Shown: one piece after another, positions 34,913-46,068 of the stretch
Numbering within the stretch: position 1 is the first letter of the stretch
Layout: the number at the start of each line of letters is the position of its first letter
From: Rugamonas brunnea
GTDB taxonomy: Bacteria; Pseudomonadota; Gammaproteobacteria; Burkholderiales; Burkholderiaceae_D
DNA: 64,000 nucleotides
NCBI RefSeq assembly: GCF_014042345.1
Contig: NZ_JACEZT010000007.1
Coordinates: forward strand, 1 to 64,000
Direction of reading: 5' to 3'
Notes under the pieces: generated by a model
Told to the model about the DNA's origin: nothing
Databases searched by the model: none
Seen by the model: only the letters and a program-made list of their open reading frames with translations
Made by a program: the position numbers and the translations under genes

Positions 34913-35659
34913 ATGCGACGCAAACTCGTCATCGGTAATTGGAAAATGAACGGCAGCCGTGCCGGCAATGCGGAGTTGTTGGCCGGTATCGCCGCTGGTT
35001 TGACCGCCTCCGGCGCAGCTTGCGCGGTCTGCGCCCCCGCGCCTTACCTGGCCCAGTGCCAGGCGGCCCTGCAGGGCTCGGCCATCGCCTGGGGTGCACA
35101 GGACGTGTCGGCCCATGCGGCCGGCGCCTATACGGGCGAAGTATCGGCCGCCATGCTGGCCGATTTCGCTTGCCGCTATGTGCTGGTCGGCCACTCGGAA
35201 CGCCGCGCCTACCATCACGAAAGCAGCGAACTGGTGGCGAAGAAGGCCGTGGCCGCGCTGGCCGCCGGTTTGACGCCGGTGGTATGCGTCGGGGAAACGC
35301 TGGCCGAGCGCGAAGCGGGCCAGACCAACGCGGTTGTGCGCGAGCAATTGGGCGCCGTGCTGGAAGCCATCAGTGCCGGCGATGTGGCGAAGATCGTGGT
35401 CGCCTACGAGCCGGTGTGGGCAATCGGCACCGGCAAGACGGCCACGCCGCAAATGGCGCAGGACGTGCACCAGGTGCTGCGTGCCCAACTGGCGGAAAAG
35501 GATGGCCAGGCGGCAGCTGGCGTGCACATCCTGTACGGCGGCAGCATGAAGCCGGACAACGCCAAGGAATTGCTGTCCATGCCCGACATCGATGGCGGCC
35601 TGATTGGCGGTGCGGCATTGAAGGCGGCTGATTTCCTGGCCATCATCCACGCGCACTGA
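34913..35659 (+). CDS. tpiA: Triosephosphate isomerase
   Basis: The 248-residue TIM-barrel enzyme interconverts dihydroxyacetone phosphate and glyceraldehyde 3-phosphate in glycolysis. Catalytic residues are visible: Asn/Lys in GNWKMNG, His in VGHSERR and Glu in [11 protein letters not shown]. The phosphate-binding loop is [10 protein letters not shown] and the C-terminus has [11 protein letters not shown]. Length is normal for the family. It is followed by secG 56 bases downstream, a pairing common in betaproteobacteria and ahead of the Complex I operon. Confidence 0.98.
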   Translation: MRRKLVIGNWKMNGSRAGNAELLAGIAAGLTASGAACAVCAPAPYLAQCQAALQGSAIAWGAQDVSAHAAGAYTGEVSAAMLADFACRYVLVGHSERRAYHHESSELVAKKAVAALAAGLTPVVCVGETLAEREAGQTNAVVREQLGAVLEAISAGDVAKIVVAYEPVWAIGTGKTATPQMAQDVHQVLRAQLAEKDGQAAAGVHILYGGSMKPDNAKELLSMPDIDGGLIGGAALKAADFLAIIHAH

Positions 35660-35715
35660 GCGCGTGGCGGGGCAGGGTAGTGCTTGAAACTTATTTAATC
35701 TGAGAACGAAACAAC

Positions 35716-36138
35716 ATGAACACTTTGTACAATCTGATCGTTGTAGTGCAAGTCCTGTCGGCGCTGGCCATCATCGGCCTGGTGCTGATGCAGCATGGTA
35801 AGGGCGCCGACATGGGCGCCGCCTTCGGTTCCGGCGCCTCGGGCAGCCTGTTCGGCGCCTCCGGTTCGTCGAACTTTATGTCCAAGTCGACCGCCGTGGC
35901 CGCAATCCTGTTCTTCAGCGCCACGCTGGGCCTGTCGTTCCTGCAAACGCATAGCGGCACCGGCGTCAGCGGCGGCGTGATGGACAAGGTGGTGGCACCT
36001 GCACCTGCACCAGCACCAGCACCGGCCGCGCCGGCTGGCGGCGCAGCGGCCATCCCGGCAACGACGGCGCCTGCTGCCGCCGCGCCTGCAGCACCGGCCC
36101 CGGTCGCACCTGCTCCCGCCGCCTCGATTCCGAAGTAA
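35716..36138 (+). CDS. secG: Preprotein translocase subunit SecG
   Basis: The 140-residue small inner-membrane component of the SecYEG channel has two membrane helices (residues 2-22, LIVVVQVLSALAIIGLVLMQ; and about 53-73) joined by a Gly/Ser-rich cytoplasmic loop with QHGKGADMGAAFGSGASGS. The C-terminal 45 residues are an Ala/Pro-rich repeat (APAPAPAPA), typical of betaproteobacterial SecG and probably disordered. It lies between tpiA and tRNA-Leu. Confidence 0.96.
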   Translation: MNTLYNLIVVVQVLSALAIIGLVLMQHGKGADMGAAFGSGASGSLFGASGSSNFMSKSTAVAAILFFSATLGLSFLQTHSGTGVSGGVMDKVVAPAPAPAPAPAAPAGGAAAIPATTAPAAAAPAAPAPVAPAPAASIPK

Positions 36139-36270
36139 GCAAATAGTCAGTCTTTTGTAATACAGTAAACGTCTTGCCTATTGTTTTGGCAGTGAAAGCT
36201 GTCAAAACAATCCAAAGTGAGATTCAGTAAAGATTTATCGTTTTTCTTCCTTGTTTTAGTGCAATTCGCA

Positions 36271-36299
36271 TTAACAAAGTGCGCAAAACACAGTAGAAT
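36271..36299 (+). promoter_or_regulatory. Promoter of tRNA-Leu
   Basis: TTAACA (36271-36276) and TAGAAT (36294-36299) are exactly 17 bases apart. The tRNA begins 16 bases after the -10, leaving room for a short leader. Confidence 0.7.
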
Positions 36300-36315
36300 A
36301 GCGGCCTTAATGAAT

Positions 36316-36400
36316 GCCGACGTGGTGAAATTGGTAGACACGCTATCTTGAGGGGGTAGTGGCGCAAGCTGTACGAGTTCGAGTCTCGTCGTCGGCACCA
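36316..36400 (+). tRNA. tRNA-Leu (anticodon GAG)
   Basis: The 85-base class II tRNA has acceptor GCCGACG pairing with CGTCGGC. The anticodon stem-loop CTATC-TTGAGGG-GGTAG gives anticodon GAG, reading CUC and CUU. There is a long variable arm (TGGCGCAAGCTGT), the T loop is GTTCGAGTC, and CCA is encoded at 36398-36400. It lies between secG and nuoA, as in many betaproteobacteria. Confidence 0.97.
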
Positions 36401-36410
36401 AAAATTAGAG

Positions 36411-36443
36411 GCCAGCAAAGGTAGTACCTAAGCTGGCTTTTTT
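36411..36443 (+). terminator. Intrinsic terminator after tRNA-Leu
   Basis: GCCAGC (36411-36416) and GCTGGC (36432-36437) form the stem; TTTTTT follows at 36438-36443. It lies 10 bases past the tRNA and insulates it from the nuo operon, whose promoter should therefore lie in 36444-36571. I could not identify that promoter with confidence. Confidence 0.75.
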
Positions 36444-36571
36444 ACGAGGATGTGTCGTTCGATCCTGGTCTAAGCTGTTGATTTGGGTCGGACGTTAAGA
36501 TCACTGCAACGCAATACCGCAACACTGCAGTGTGTCCTTCAACCGATCGTTCAACATCAAGCTTATCAATC

Positions 36572-36931
36572 GTGAACCTCGAAAATTACTTCCCCGTCCT
36601 GTTGTTCATCCTCGTCGGTCTCGGCGTTGGTATCCTGCCCCAAGTCCTGGGTCACCTGCTCGGGCCCAACAAGCCTGACTTTGCAAAACTCTCCCCCTAT
36701 GAATGCGGTTTCGAAGCTTTCGAAGACGCGCGCATGAAATTCGACGTCCGGTACTACCTGGTCGCGATCCTCTTTATTTTGTTCGATCTGGAAACGGCAT
36801 TCTTCTTCCCGTGGGGCGTCTCCATGCGCGAACTGGGCTGGGCCGGCTTCGTGACGATGATGGTGTTCATCGCCGAATTCGTGGTCGGTTTTTGGTATAT
36901 CTGGAAGAAAGGTGCCCTTGATTGGGAATAA
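36572..36931 (+). CDS. nuoA: NADH-quinone oxidoreductase subunit A
   Basis: The 119-residue membrane subunit of Complex I has three transmembrane helices, with the conserved loop [22 protein letters not shown] between the first two, near the quinone site. The best start is the GTG at 36572 ([12 protein letters not shown]); a longer reading from 36530 would add 14 polar residues not seen in the family. It opens the nuo operon and lies 3 bases before nuoB. Confidence 0.95.
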   Translation: MNLENYFPVLLFILVGLGVGILPQVLGHLLGPNKPDFAKLSPYECGFEAFEDARMKFDVRYYLVAILFILFDLETAFFFPWGVSMRELGWAGFVTMMVFIAEFVVGFWYIWKKGALDWE

Positions 36932-36934
36932 GCC

Positions 36935-37411
36935 ATGGCTATTGAAGGCGTATTAAACGAAGGTTTTATCACCACCTCGGCCGACAAGCTGATCAACTGG
37001 GCGCGTACGGGTTCGATGTTCCCGATGACGTTCGGTCTGGCCTGCTGCGCGGTTGAGATGATGCACGTGGGCGCGGCCCGTTACGACATGGACCGCTTCG
37101 GCGTCGTGTTCCGTCCCTCGCCACGCCAGTCCGACGTGATGATCGTGGCCGGCACCCTGTGCAACAAGATGGCCCCCGCGCTGCGCAAGGTCTACGACCA
37201 GATGCCAGAACCGCGCTGGGTGATCTCGATGGGTTCCTGCGCCAACGGCGGCGGCTACTACCACTACTCCTACTCCGTGGTGCGCGGTTGCGACCGCATC
37301 GTTCCGGTCGACGTCTACGTGCCGGGCTGCCCGCCGACGGCCGAGGCTCTGCTGTACGGCATCATGCAGCTGCAAAACAAGATCAAGCGCACCAATACGA
37401 TCGCACGCTAA
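36935..37411 (+). CDS. nuoB: NADH-quinone oxidoreductase subunit B
   Basis: The 158-residue peripheral-arm subunit carries the terminal [4Fe-4S] cluster N2 that reduces quinone. Its cysteine ligands are visible in the tandem ACCAVEMMH, in MGSCANGGG and in [11 protein letters not shown]. The length fits the family. Following genes continue the canonical order. Confidence 0.97.
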   Translation: MAIEGVLNEGFITTSADKLINWARTGSMFPMTFGLACCAVEMMHVGAARYDMDRFGVVFRPSPRQSDVMIVAGTLCNKMAPALRKVYDQMPEPRWVISMGSCANGGGYYHYSYSVVRGCDRIVPVDVYVPGCPPTAEALLYGIMQLQNKIKRTNTIAR

Positions 37412-37426
37412 CGGGGCGCATCAACT

Positions 37427-38020
37427 ATGACTACACATTTGGAAACACTGCAAAACGCCCTCGGCTCCGCCCTGGGCGATCGCGTTAGCACCACCGTGGC
37501 GCTGGGCGAGATCACCCTGGTGGTCAAGGCCGCCGATTACTTCGGCGTGATGCAGACGCTGCGCGACGACAAGGCGCTGGGCTTCGACCAGCTGATCGAC
37601 CTGTGCGGCGTCGACTACCTCAACTACGGCGAAGGCGCCTGGGATGGCCAGCGTTTCGCCGTCGTCGTGCACCTGCTGTCCGTGAAGAACAACTGGCGCG
37701 TGCGCGTGCGCGTGTTCGCCGCCGACGACGACATGCCGCTGCTGCCTTCCGTGACCAGCCTGTGGCGCACCGCCAACTGGTACGAGCGCGAAGCGTTCGA
37801 CGTGATGGGCATCCTGTTCGACGGCCACAACGACCTGCGCCGCATCCTGACCGACTACGGCTTCATCGGCCATCCGTTCCGCAAGGACTTCCCGGTGTCG
37901 GGCTATGTCGAGATGCGTTACGACCCGGAACAGAAGCGTGTGATCTACCAGCCTGTGACGATCGAGCCGCGTGAAAATGTACCGCGCGTGATCCGCGAAG
38001 AAAATTACGGGACGAAATAA
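37427..38020 (+). CDS. nuoC: NADH-quinone oxidoreductase subunit C
   Basis: This 197-residue peripheral-arm structural subunit contacts NuoD. The signature [22 protein letters not shown] and the end [20 protein letters not shown] are typical (30 kDa subunit). It is a separate gene here, unlike the nuoCD fusion of E. coli. Its stop overlaps the nuoD start by one base. Confidence 0.97.
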   Translation: MTTHLETLQNALGSALGDRVSTTVALGEITLVVKAADYFGVMQTLRDDKALGFDQLIDLCGVDYLNYGEGAWDGQRFAVVVHLLSVKNNWRVRVRVFAADDDMPLLPSVTSLWRTANWYEREAFDVMGILFDGHNDLRRILTDYGFIGHPFRKDFPVSGYVEMRYDPEQKRVIYQPVTIEPRENVPRVIREENYGTK

Positions 38021-39273
38021 TGGCCGAAATTAAAAACTACACCCTGAACTTTGGTCCGCAACACCCGGCCGCGCACGGCGTGCTGCGCCTGGTGCTGGAG
38101 CTGGACGGTGAAGTGATCCAGCGCGCCGACCCGCACATCGGCCTGCTGCACCGCGGCACCGAGAAGCTGGCCGAGCAGAAGACCTACCTGCAGTCCGTGC
38201 CTTACATGGACCGTCTCGACTACGTGTCGATGATGTGCAACGAGCACGCCTACGTGATGGCGATCGAGAAGCTGCTGGGCGTGGAAGTGCCGCTGCGCGC
38301 GCAATACATCCGCGTCATGTTCGACGAGATCACCCGTCTGCTGAACCACCTGCTGTGGCTGGGCGCGCACGCGCTCGACGTGGGCGCCATGGGCCCCTTC
38401 CTGTACGCGTTCCGCGACCGTGAAGACCTGATGGACTGCTACGAAGCCGTGTCCGGCGCCCGCATGCACGCGGCCTACTACCGTCCGGGCGGCGTCTACC
38501 GCGACCTGCCGGACGCCATGCCGCAGCACCAGAAGTCGATCATCCGCAGCGACAAGAAGATCGCCGCGCTGAACGAGAACCGCCAGGGTTCGCTGCTCGA
38601 CTTCATCGAGGACTTCACGCGCCGCTTCCCGACCTATGTGGACGAGTACGAGACGCTGCTGACCGACAACCGGATCTGGAAACAGCGTACCGTGGGCATC
38701 GGCGTGGTCAAGCCCGAAGATGCGCTGGCCATGGGCTTCACCGGCGCCATGCTGCGCGGCTCGGGCATCGCCTGGGACTTGCGCAAGCACCAGCCGTACG
38801 AAGTGTACGACCTGATGGACTTCGACGTGCCGGTCGGCACCAACGGCGACTGCTACGACCGTTACCTGGTCCGTATCGAAGAGATGCGCCAGTCCAACCG
38901 CATCATGAAGCAGTGCGTGGAATGGCTGCGCAACAATCCGGGTCCCGTCATGTCGAGCAACCGCAAGGTGGCGCCACCATCGCGCGTCGACATGAAGACC
39001 AACATGGAGTCGCTGATCCACCATTTCAAGCTGTTCACGGAAGGTTTCCACGTGCCGCCGGGCGAAGCGTACAGCGCCGTCGAGCACCCGAAGGGCGAGT
39101 TCGGCATCTACCTGCTGTCGGACGGCGCCAACAAGCCGTACCGCATGAAGATCCGCGCACCGGGCTATGCCCACCTGCAATCGCTGGACGAAATGGCGCG
39201 CGGCCACATGATCGCCGACGCCGTGACCATCATTGGTACCCAGGATATCGTTTTCGGCGAAATCGACCGCTAA
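38020..39273 (+). CDS. nuoD: NADH-quinone oxidoreductase subunit D
   Basis: This 417-residue, 49 kDa-type subunit forms the quinone-binding pocket together with NuoB. The starting block [20 protein letters not shown] holds the histidine near the quinone head group, and [24 protein letters not shown] and [20 protein letters not shown] blocks are as expected. It derives from NiFe hydrogenase large subunits but lacks the metal-binding cysteines, as is normal. Confidence 0.97.
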   Translation: MAEIKNYTLNFGPQHPAAHGVLRLVLELDGEVIQRADPHIGLLHRGTEKLAEQKTYLQSVPYMDRLDYVSMMCNEHAYVMAIEKLLGVEVPLRAQYIRVMFDEITRLLNHLLWLGAHALDVGAMGPFLYAFRDREDLMDCYEAVSGARMHAAYYRPGGVYRDLPDAMPQHQKSIIRSDKKIAALNENRQGSLLDFIEDFTRRFPTYVDEYETLLTDNRIWKQRTVGIGVVKPEDALAMGFTGAMLRGSGIAWDLRKHQPYEVYDLMDFDVPVGTNGDCYDRYLVRIEEMRQSNRIMKQCVEWLRNNPGPVMSSNRKVAPPSRVDMKTNMESLIHHFKLFTEGFHVPPGEAYSAVEHPKGEFGIYLLSDGANKPYRMKIRAPGYAHLQSLDEMARGHMIADAVTIIGTQDIVFGEIDR

Positions 39274-39301
39274 GCGAAAAGACAGTCCGAAAGGCAAAAG
39301 T

Positions 39302-39781
39302 ATGTTGTTATCAGAGCAGTGCTACAAAAAAATCGACCGCGAGCTGGCCAAGTACCCGGAAGACCAGCGCCAGTCGGCCGTGATGGCCTCGCTGGCCCAC
39401 GCCCAGGTTGAGCTGGGCTGGATCTCGCCCGAAGTGATGCAGGAACTGGCGGACTACATCCGTATGCCGGCCATCGCCGTGCAGGAAGTGGCCACTTTCT
39501 ACAATATGTACAACCTCAAGCCGGTCGGCAAGCACAAGATCACCGTGTGCACCAACCTGCCATGCGCCCTGTCGGGCGGTGAGCGCGCGGCCCACCATCT
39601 GAAGGAAAAGCTGGGCATCGACTACCGCGACACGACGGCCGACGGCGAATTCACGCTGATGGAAGGCGAGTGCATGGGCGCCTGCGGCGACGCGCCGGTG
39701 CTGCTGGTGAACAACCACCGCATGTGCAGCTTCATGTCCAACGACAAGATCGACGCCCTGGTCGAGGAACTCAAGAAATGA
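39302..39781 (+). CDS. nuoE: NADH-quinone oxidoreductase subunit E
   Basis: The 159-residue, 24 kDa-type subunit has a thioredoxin-like fold binding the [2Fe-2S] cluster N1a. The four ligand cysteines are in VCTNLPCAL and [11 protein letters not shown]. The start at 39302 gives [16 protein letters not shown]; a longer reading from 39233 would overlap nuoD. The stop overlaps nuoF by 4 bases (ATGA). Confidence 0.96.
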   Translation: MLLSEQCYKKIDRELAKYPEDQRQSAVMASLAHAQVELGWISPEVMQELADYIRMPAIAVQEVATFYNMYNLKPVGKHKITVCTNLPCALSGGERAAHHLKEKLGIDYRDTTADGEFTLMEGECMGACGDAPVLLVNNHRMCSFMSNDKIDALVEELKK

Positions 39782-41073
39782 CGTCACTCCATAACCGACA
39801 CATCGACCCGGTCATCCTGGCCGGCCTGGATGGCCAGAACTGGCATCTGGAAGACTACGTCAAGCGCGGCGGCTACAGCGCGCTGCGCCGCATCCTGCAA
39901 GAAAAGATCGCCCCCGAGCAGATCATCGCTGACCTGAAAGCGTCCTCGCTGCGCGGCCGCGGCGGCGCCGGCTTCCCCACGGGCCTGAAGTGGAGCTTCA
40001 TGCCACGCCAGTTCCCGGGCCAGAAATACCTGGTCTGCAACACGGACGAAGGCGAGCCAGGTACGTTCAAGGACCGCGACATCATCCGCTACAACCCCCA
40101 TGCGCTGATCGAAGGCATGGCCATCGGCGCCTACGCCATGGGCATCACCGTGGGCTACAACTACATCCACGGCGAGATCTTCCAGGAATACCTGCGCTTT
40201 GAAGAGGCGCTGGAAGAGGCGCGCGCCGCCGGCTTCCTGGGCGACAAGATCATGGGCAGCGAGTTCAGCTTCCAGCTGCACGCGCACCACGGCTACGGCG
40301 CCTATATCTGCGGCGAAGAAACGGCGCTGCTCGAATCGCTGGAAGGCAAGAAGGGCCAGCCGCGCTTCAAGCCGCCTTTCCCCGCGTCGTTCGGCCTGTA
40401 CGGCAAGCCGACCACCATCAACAACACGGAAACCTTCGCGGCCGTCCCGTTCATCCTGAACATGGGCCCGGAGAAGTACCTGGGCATGGGCAAGCCGAAC
40501 AACGGCGGCTCGAAGATCTTCTCGATCTCGGGCGACGTGAACATGCCGGGCAACTACGAGGTGCCGCTGGGCACCCCGTTCGCCAAGCTGCTGGAACTGG
40601 CTGGCGGCATGCGCGGTGGCAAGAAGATCAAGGCTGTCATCCCCGGGGGTTCGTCCGCTCCGGTGATCCGCGGCGAGATCATGATGGACACCGACCTCGA
40701 TTACGATTCGATCGCCAAGGCCGGCTCCATGCTCGGTTCGGGCGCCGTGATCGTGATGGATGAAACGCGCTGCATGGTCAAGGCGCTGGAACGCCTGTCC
40801 TACTTCTACTTTGAAGAGTCGTGCGGCCAATGCACCCCTTGCCGCGAAGGCACGGGCTGGATGTACCGCATGGTGCATCGTATCGAACATGGCCAGGGCC
40901 GCGCGTCGGACCTGGATATGCTGAACTCGATCGCCGACAACATCCAGGGCCGCACCATCTGCGCGCTGGGCGATGCGGCGGCGATGCCGGTGCGGGCTTT
41001 CGTCAAACAGTTCCGCGAAGAATTTGAATATCACGTCGAGCACAAGCATTGCTTAGTGCCCGCTTACATCTAA
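39778..41073 (+). CDS. nuoF: NADH-quinone oxidoreductase subunit F
   Basis: The 431-residue, NADH-oxidising subunit carries FMN and [4Fe-4S] cluster N3. The nucleotide-binding glycine loop is in [19 protein letters not shown], the FMN site in [15 protein letters not shown], and the cluster ligands in [15 protein letters not shown] plus a later cysteine (TICALGDAA). The ATG at 39778 overlaps the nuoE stop, indicating coupled translation. Confidence 0.97.
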   Translation: MTSLHNRHIDPVILAGLDGQNWHLEDYVKRGGYSALRRILQEKIAPEQIIADLKASSLRGRGGAGFPTGLKWSFMPRQFPGQKYLVCNTDEGEPGTFKDRDIIRYNPHALIEGMAIGAYAMGITVGYNYIHGEIFQEYLRFEEALEEARAAGFLGDKIMGSEFSFQLHAHHGYGAYICGEETALLESLEGKKGQPRFKPPFPASFGLYGKPTTINNTETFAAVPFILNMGPEKYLGMGKPNNGGSKIFSISGDVNMPGNYEVPLGTPFAKLLELAGGMRGGKKIKAVIPGGSSAPVIRGEIMMDTDLDYDSIAKAGSMLGSGAVIVMDETRCMVKALERLSYFYFEESCGQCTPCREGTGWMYRMVHRIEHGQGRASDLDMLNSIADNIQGRTICALGDAAAMPVRAFVKQFREEFEYHVEHKHCLVPAYI

Positions 41074-41095
41074 GCTGCGTCAGGTAACGATCACC

Positions 41096-43423
41096 ATGGT
41101 TGAAATCGAAATAGACGGCAAAAAAGTCGAAGTCCCTGCTGGTAGCATGGTGATGGACGCCGCCAACAAACTGGGAACCTACATTCCGCACTTCTGCTAT
41201 CACAAGAAATTGTCGATCGCAGCGAACTGCCGCATGTGCCTGGTCGAAGTGGAGAAGGCCCCCAAGCCTTTGCCCGCTTGCGCCACGCCCGTGTCGGCCG
41301 GCATGATCGTGCGCTCCGCGTCCGACAAGGCCGTGCAGGCACAGCGGTCCGTGATGGAATTCCTGCTGATTAACCACCCGCTGGACTGCCCGATCTGCGA
41401 TCAGGGCGGCGAATGCCAGCTGCAAGACCTGGCCGTCGGTTACGGCAAGGGCGAGTCGCGCTACGAGGAAGAGAAACGCGTGGTGGCGCCCAAGGATGGC
41501 GGCCCGCTGGTCTCCATGCAGGAAATGTCGCGCTGCATCCAGTGCACCCGCTGTGTGCGCTTTGGCCAGGAAGTGGCCGGCGTGATGGAGCTGGGCATGA
41601 TCGGCCGCGGCGAACACTCGGAAATCACGGCCTTCGTCGGCCAGACCGTCACCTCCGAAATGTCGGGCAACATGATCGACCTGTGCCCGGTCGGCGCGCT
41701 GACGTCGAAACCGTTCCGTTACAGCGCCCGTAGCTGGGAACTGTCGCGCCGCAAATCGGTCAGCCCGCACGACGGCCTGGGCGCCAACCTGATCGTTCAG
41801 GTCAAGCAGGGCAAGGTCAAGCGCGTGCTGCCGCTGGAAAACGAAGCCATCAACGAGTGCTGGATTTCCGACAAGGACCGCTTCTCGTACGAAGGCCTGG
41901 ACGCCGCCGACCGCCTGACCGCCCCCATGCTCAAGCAGGGCGGCGAATGGAAGGAAGTGGACTGGCAGACGGCGCTCGAATACGTGGCGCACGGCCTGAA
42001 GAACATCAAGCATGAACACGGCGCCAACGCGCTGGCCGCACTGGCCACGCCGCACTCGACGCTGGAAGAACTGCACCTGCTGCAAAAGCTGACCCGCGCC
42101 ATGGGCTCGGACAGCGTGGACACGCGCCTGCGCCACAGCGACTTCTCGCTGGCCGCCGACGTCAAGCCATGGCTGGGCATGTCGATCGCCGATTTCGCGC
42201 AGCTGAACCGCGCCTTCGTGATCGGCTCGTTCCTGCGCAAGGATCACCCGCTGCTGGCCACCCGCCTGCGCACGGCAGTGAAGGGCGGCGCCAAGCTGTC
42301 CATCCTGCATGCCGCCGACGACGACCAGCTGATCACCATCGCCAACAAGATGATCGCCGCGCCGTCCGACTGGCTGGCCGCGCTGTCGCAAGTTGTCGCT
42401 GCCGTGGCCAAGGCCAAGGACATCGCTGCACCAGCCGGCTTCGAGGCCGTGACCGTGTCTGACACGGCCGCCGCCATCGCCGCCAGCCTGCTGTCCGGTG
42501 ACAACAAGGCTGTGCTGCTCGGTAACGCCGCCGTACAACATCCGCAAGCGGCCGCGCTGCACGCTGCCGCGCAATGGATCGCTGAACAGACGGGCGCCAA
42601 GCTGGGCGTGCTGACCGAAGCGGCCAACACCGTGGGCGCCTACATCGCCAACGCCAACAGCGGCACCGCCCCTGTGTTCAGCACGCCGAAACAGGCTTAC
42701 GTGCTGCTCAACGTGGAGCCGCAACTGGACGCCGTCAACCCACAGCAAGCCGCCGACGCGCTCAAGCGCGCCGACATGGTGGTCGTGATGTCGGCCTACA
42801 AGCACGGCATGGACTACGCCGACGTGCTGCTGCCGGTGTCGCCGTTCAGCGAAACCTCGGGCACCTTCGTCAACTGCGAAGGCCGCGCACAGAGCTTCAA
42901 CGGCACCGTCAAGCCGCTGGGCGACACCCGTCCGGCCTGGAAAGTGCTGCGCGTGCTCGGCAACGTGCTGGGCCTGTCCGGCTTCGACTACGAGACCTCG
43001 GAAGCGGTCCGCGACGAAGTGCTGGGCGCCGGTGTGACCGACGTGTCGGCCCGCCTGAACAACGCCGCCAAGGCCGCGCCAGTCGCCGCCGCGTTCGGTG
43101 CCGGTAATGCTCCTGAGCGCGTGACCGACGTGCCGATCTACTTCGCCGACGCCATCGTGCGCCGCGCCGAGTCGCTGCAAAAAACGGCCGACGCCGCCGC
43201 GCCGAAAGCGCACCTGTCCAGCGCACTGGCCCAGCAGCTGGGCGTGGTGGCCGGCGACAAGGTCAAAGTCAGCCAGGGTTCCGGCAGCGCCATCCTGGTG
43301 GCCGCCGTCGACGCCGGCCTGCCTGCCAACGCCGTGCGCGTGGCCGCCGCTCACCCGACGACCGCCGCCCTGGGCAGCATGTTCGGTTCCATCACAGTTG
43401 AAAAAGCAGGAGAGGGGAAATAA
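41096..43423 (+). CDS. nuoG: NADH-quinone oxidoreductase subunit G
   Basis: This 775-residue, 75 kDa-type subunit conducts electrons from NuoF towards NuoI. The N-terminal ferredoxin-like domain has the [2Fe-2S] motif [15 protein letters not shown], then the His-ligated [4Fe-4S] site ([14 protein letters not shown]) and [11 protein letters not shown]...LCPVGAL. The long C-terminal domain is molybdopterin-oxidoreductase-like but is not expected to bind a cofactor. The extra N7 cluster motif of E. coli NuoG is not evident to me. It overlaps the nuoH start by one base. Confidence 0.97.
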   Translation: MVEIEIDGKKVEVPAGSMVMDAANKLGTYIPHFCYHKKLSIAANCRMCLVEVEKAPKPLPACATPVSAGMIVRSASDKAVQAQRSVMEFLLINHPLDCPICDQGGECQLQDLAVGYGKGESRYEEEKRVVAPKDGGPLVSMQEMSRCIQCTRCVRFGQEVAGVMELGMIGRGEHSEITAFVGQTVTSEMSGNMIDLCPVGALTSKPFRYSARSWELSRRKSVSPHDGLGANLIVQVKQGKVKRVLPLENEAINECWISDKDRFSYEGLDAADRLTAPMLKQGGEWKEVDWQTALEYVAHGLKNIKHEHGANALAALATPHSTLEELHLLQKLTRAMGSDSVDTRLRHSDFSLAADVKPWLGMSIADFAQLNRAFVIGSFLRKDHPLLATRLRTAVKGGAKLSILHAADDDQLITIANKMIAAPSDWLAALSQVVAAVAKAKDIAAPAGFEAVTVSDTAAAIAASLLSGDNKAVLLGNAAVQHPQAAALHAAAQWIAEQTGAKLGVLTEAANTVGAYIANANSGTAPVFSTPKQAYVLLNVEPQLDAVNPQQAADALKRADMVVVMSAYKHGMDYADVLLPVSPFSETSGTFVNCEGRAQSFNGTVKPLGDTRPAWKVLRVLGNVLGLSGFDYETSEAVRDEVLGAGVTDVSARLNNAAKAAPVAAAFGAGNAPERVTDVPIYFADAIVRRAESLQKTADAAAPKAHLSSALAQQLGVVAGDKVKVSQGSGSAILVAAVDAGLPANAVRVAAAHPTTAALGSMFGSITVEKAGEGK

Positions 43424-44508
43424 TGGCTCTGCCTGAATTCGTCACCGCCATTAACAACGCCGGCGCCACCAGCGTGCTGGCGCCAATCTGGCCCCTGGTG
43501 TGGGCCATGATCAAGATCGTCGTCGTGCTGATGCCTCTGATGGGTCTGGTTGCTTACCTGACCCTGTGGGAGCGTAAGTTCATCGGCTGGATCCAGATCC
43601 GCGTCGGTCCGAACCGCGTTGGTCCGGCCGGCCTGCTGCAGCCGATCGCCGACGCGCTCAAGCTGTTGTTCAAGGAAATCATCACGCCGACCAAGGCCAA
43701 CCCCGGCCTGTTCGTGCTGGGCCCCATCATGACCATCATGCCGGCACTGGCATGCTGGTCGGTGGTGCCGTTCGGTCCCGAAGCCGTGCTGGCCAACGTC
43801 AACGCCGGCCTGCTGCTGCTGATGGCGATCACTTCGATGGAAGTGTACGGCATCATCATCGCCGGCTGGTCGTCGAACTCGAAGTACTCGTTCATGGGCG
43901 CCATGCGCGCCTCGGCCCAGATGATCTCCTACGAGATCCCGATGGGCTTCGTGCTGGTGGTGGTGCTGATGGTGTCCGGTTCGCTGAACTTCATCGACAT
44001 CGTCGGTGGCCAGCAAAAAGGCTACTTCGTCGAGCAGGGCGTCAACTTCCTGTCGTGGAACTGGCTGCCGCTGCTGCCGCTGTTCGTGGTCTACCTGACC
44101 TCGGGCCTGGCTGAAGCCAACCGCCACCCGTTCGACGTGGTCGAGGGTGAATCGGAAATCGTGGCCGGCCACATGGTTGAATACTCGGGTATGGCCTACG
44201 CCATGTTCATGCTGGCCGAGTACGCCAACATGATCCTGATCGGCACGCTGGCGTCCATCATGTTCCTGGGCGGCTGGTCCGCACCGTTTAAGTTCCTGGA
44301 ATTCTGGGGCGGTTTCGGTGGTTTCTTCTGGTTGTTCGCTAAGGTGTTCTGCATCGTTTCCCTGTTCATCTGGGTACGCGGCACGTTCCCGCGCTACCGC
44401 TATGACCAGATCATGCGTCTGGGCTGGAAAGTATTTATCCCGTTGACCCTGGTTTGGCTGGTCCTCGTCGCAGGCTGGATGCAGACATCCTGGAATATCT
44501 GGAAGTAA
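43423..44508 (+). CDS. nuoH: NADH-quinone oxidoreductase subunit H
   Basis: The 361-residue membrane subunit has about eight or nine helices and connects the quinone site to the proton pumps. Family blocks are [40 protein letters not shown] and [20 protein letters not shown]. Acidic residues in the latter line the quinone and proton entry (E-channel). Confidence 0.97.
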   Translation: MALPEFVTAINNAGATSVLAPIWPLVWAMIKIVVVLMPLMGLVAYLTLWERKFIGWIQIRVGPNRVGPAGLLQPIADALKLLFKEIITPTKANPGLFVLGPIMTIMPALACWSVVPFGPEAVLANVNAGLLLLMAITSMEVYGIIIAGWSSNSKYSFMGAMRASAQMISYEIPMGFVLVVVLMVSGSLNFIDIVGGQQKGYFVEQGVNFLSWNWLPLLPLFVVYLTSGLAEANRHPFDVVEGESEIVAGHMVEYSGMAYAMFMLAEYANMILIGTLASIMFLGGWSAPFKFLEFWGGFGGFFWLFAKVFCIVSLFIWVRGTFPRYRYDQIMRLGWKVFIPLTLVWLVLVAGWMQTSWNIWK

Positions 44509-44519
44509 GGAAGAGAACA

Positions 44520-45008
44520 ATGGAACGTATCAAGGACTTCTTCGGCAGCTTCATGCTGACCGAACTGATCAAAGGGATGGCGCTGACGGGCAAGTACATG
44601 TTCTCGCGCAAGATCACCATCCAGTACCCGGAAGAGAAGACGCCGATGTCGCCGCGCTTCCGCGGCCTGCACGCGCTGCGCCGTTATCCGAACGGCGAAG
44701 AGCGTTGCATCGCCTGCAAACTGTGCGAAGCGGTGTGCCCGGCGATGGCCATTTCGATCGAATCGGAGCAGCGCGAAGACGGTACGCGCCGCACCACGCG
44801 TTATGACATCGACCTGACCAAGTGCATCTTCTGCGGCTTCTGCGAAGAATCGTGCCCGGTCGACTCGATCGTCGAGACGCACGTACTGGAATACCACGGC
44901 GAAAAACGCGGCGATCTGTACTACACGAAAGAGATGCTGCTGGCCGTTGGCGATCGTTACGAAGAGCAGATCGCCGCGGCACGCGCGGCCGACGCTCCTT
45001 ACCGCTAA
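44520..45008 (+). CDS. nuoI: NADH-quinone oxidoreductase subunit I
   Basis: The 162-residue, TYKY-type ferredoxin subunit carries two [4Fe-4S] clusters (N6a and N6b), with motifs [12 protein letters not shown] and [12 protein letters not shown]. The start at 44520 ([16 protein letters not shown]) is preceded by AAGGAAGAG. An 87-base gap to nuoJ follows, the longest inside the operon. Confidence 0.97.
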   Translation: MERIKDFFGSFMLTELIKGMALTGKYMFSRKITIQYPEEKTPMSPRFRGLHALRRYPNGEERCIACKLCEAVCPAMAISIESEQREDGTRRTTRYDIDLTKCIFCGFCEESCPVDSIVETHVLEYHGEKRGDLYYTKEMLLAVGDRYEEQIAAARAADAPYR

Positions 45009-45095
45009 TCGCCGCCGTCCTGCCCAATCCGCTCCGGTGGAGCAGGGCAGGGCGTGATCTGCCGATCAATAAACTGTACGTCTCTTGGGTTAGTT

Positions 45096-45728
45096 ATGGA
45101 ATTTAAAACTGCTTTGTTCTACGTGTTCTCGGCCATCATGATATTGGCCGCGACCCGCGTTATCACGGCCCGCAATCCGGTCCACGCCGCACTGTTCCTG
45201 GTGCTGTCGTTCTTCTCGGCCGCCGCCATCTGGCTGCTGCTGAAAGCCGAGTTCCTCGCCATCGTGCTGGTGCTCGTGTACGTGGGCGCCGTCATGGTGC
45301 TGTTCCTGTTCGTCGTGATGATGTTGGACATCAACATGGACAAGATGCGCGAAGGCTTCTGGGGCTACTTGCCGCTGGCCAGCTTCATCGGCGTCGTGAT
45401 CGTGCTGGAAATGGCCGCCGTACTGTGGCGCAATTTCCTGTCGTTCGAGGCGCAGGGCCCGGCCAACGCCGGCAACATCGGCGGCACCAAGGAACTGGGC
45501 CTGCTGATCTACACCAAATACATCTACGCGTTCGAGATCGCCGCCGCCGTGCTGCTGCTGGCCATCGTCGCCGCCGTGGCCCTGACGCTGCGCAAGCGCA
45601 AGGACACCAAGTACTTCGACCCGGCTGACGCAGTGCGCGTCAAGCGTAACGACCGTCTGCGCATCGTCAAGGTGGCAGCCGTGTCCAACCGCGAACAGGC
45701 CGGTGCAGCAAACAAGGAGGCACCATGA
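45096..45728 (+). CDS. nuoJ: NADH-quinone oxidoreductase subunit J
   Basis: The 210-residue membrane subunit has five helices and takes part in the proton-coupling axis. The typical stretch is [21 protein letters not shown] charged C-terminal tail of about 35 residues faces the cytoplasm. The start at 45096 gives [15 protein letters not shown]; the longer reading from 45054 is not family-like. It overlaps nuoK by 4 bases. Confidence 0.96.
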   Translation: MEFKTALFYVFSAIMILAATRVITARNPVHAALFLVLSFFSAAAIWLLLKAEFLAIVLVLVYVGAVMVLFLFVVMMLDINMDKMREGFWGYLPLASFIGVVIVLEMAAVLWRNFLSFEAQGPANAGNIGGTKELGLLIYTKYIYAFEIAAAVLLLAIVAAVALTLRKRKDTKYFDPADAVRVKRNDRLRIVKVAAVSNREQAGAANKEAP

Positions 45729-46033
45729 CTTTATCGCTCGCTCACTACCTCGTTCTTGGCGCGATTCTGTTCGCGATCTCGATCGTGGGTATTTTCCTGA
45801 ACCGGAAGAACATCATCATCCTGCTGATGGCCATCGAACTGATGCTGCTGGCGGTGAACATGAACTTCATCGCGTTCTCGCATTACCTGGGCGACGCGGC
45901 CGGGCAAATCTTTGTGTTCTTCATCCTGACCGTGGCCGCCGCTGAATCGGCGATCGGCCTCGCGATCCTGGTGGTGATGTTCCGTAATCTGGACACCATC
46001 AATGTGGAAGACCTGGATAGCCTCAAAGGCTAA
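45725..46033 (+). CDS. nuoK: NADH-quinone oxidoreductase subunit K
   Basis: This 102-residue MrpC-like membrane subunit has three helices and two conserved membrane glutamates, in [14 protein letters not shown] and [12 protein letters not shown], that relay protons. The start ATG at 45725 overlaps the end of nuoJ. Confidence 0.97.
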   Translation: MTLSLAHYLVLGAILFAISIVGIFLNRKNIIILLMAIELMLLAVNMNFIAFSHYLGDAAGQIFVFFILTVAAAESAIGLAILVVMFRNLDTINVEDLDSLKG

Positions 46034-46068
46034 GTTTCAACCTCGAATAATAACGATTAAGGTTCATC

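Noticed and set aside
35996..36130. Ala/Pro repeat at the end of secG as an unusual fusion
   Set aside because: Ala/Pro-rich tails are usual in SecG of this bacterial group and do not indicate a fused domain.
36444..36571. TTGATT and TAAGAT as the nuo promoter
   Set aside because: The spacing is only 12 bases, too short for sigma70. The true promoter could not be located.
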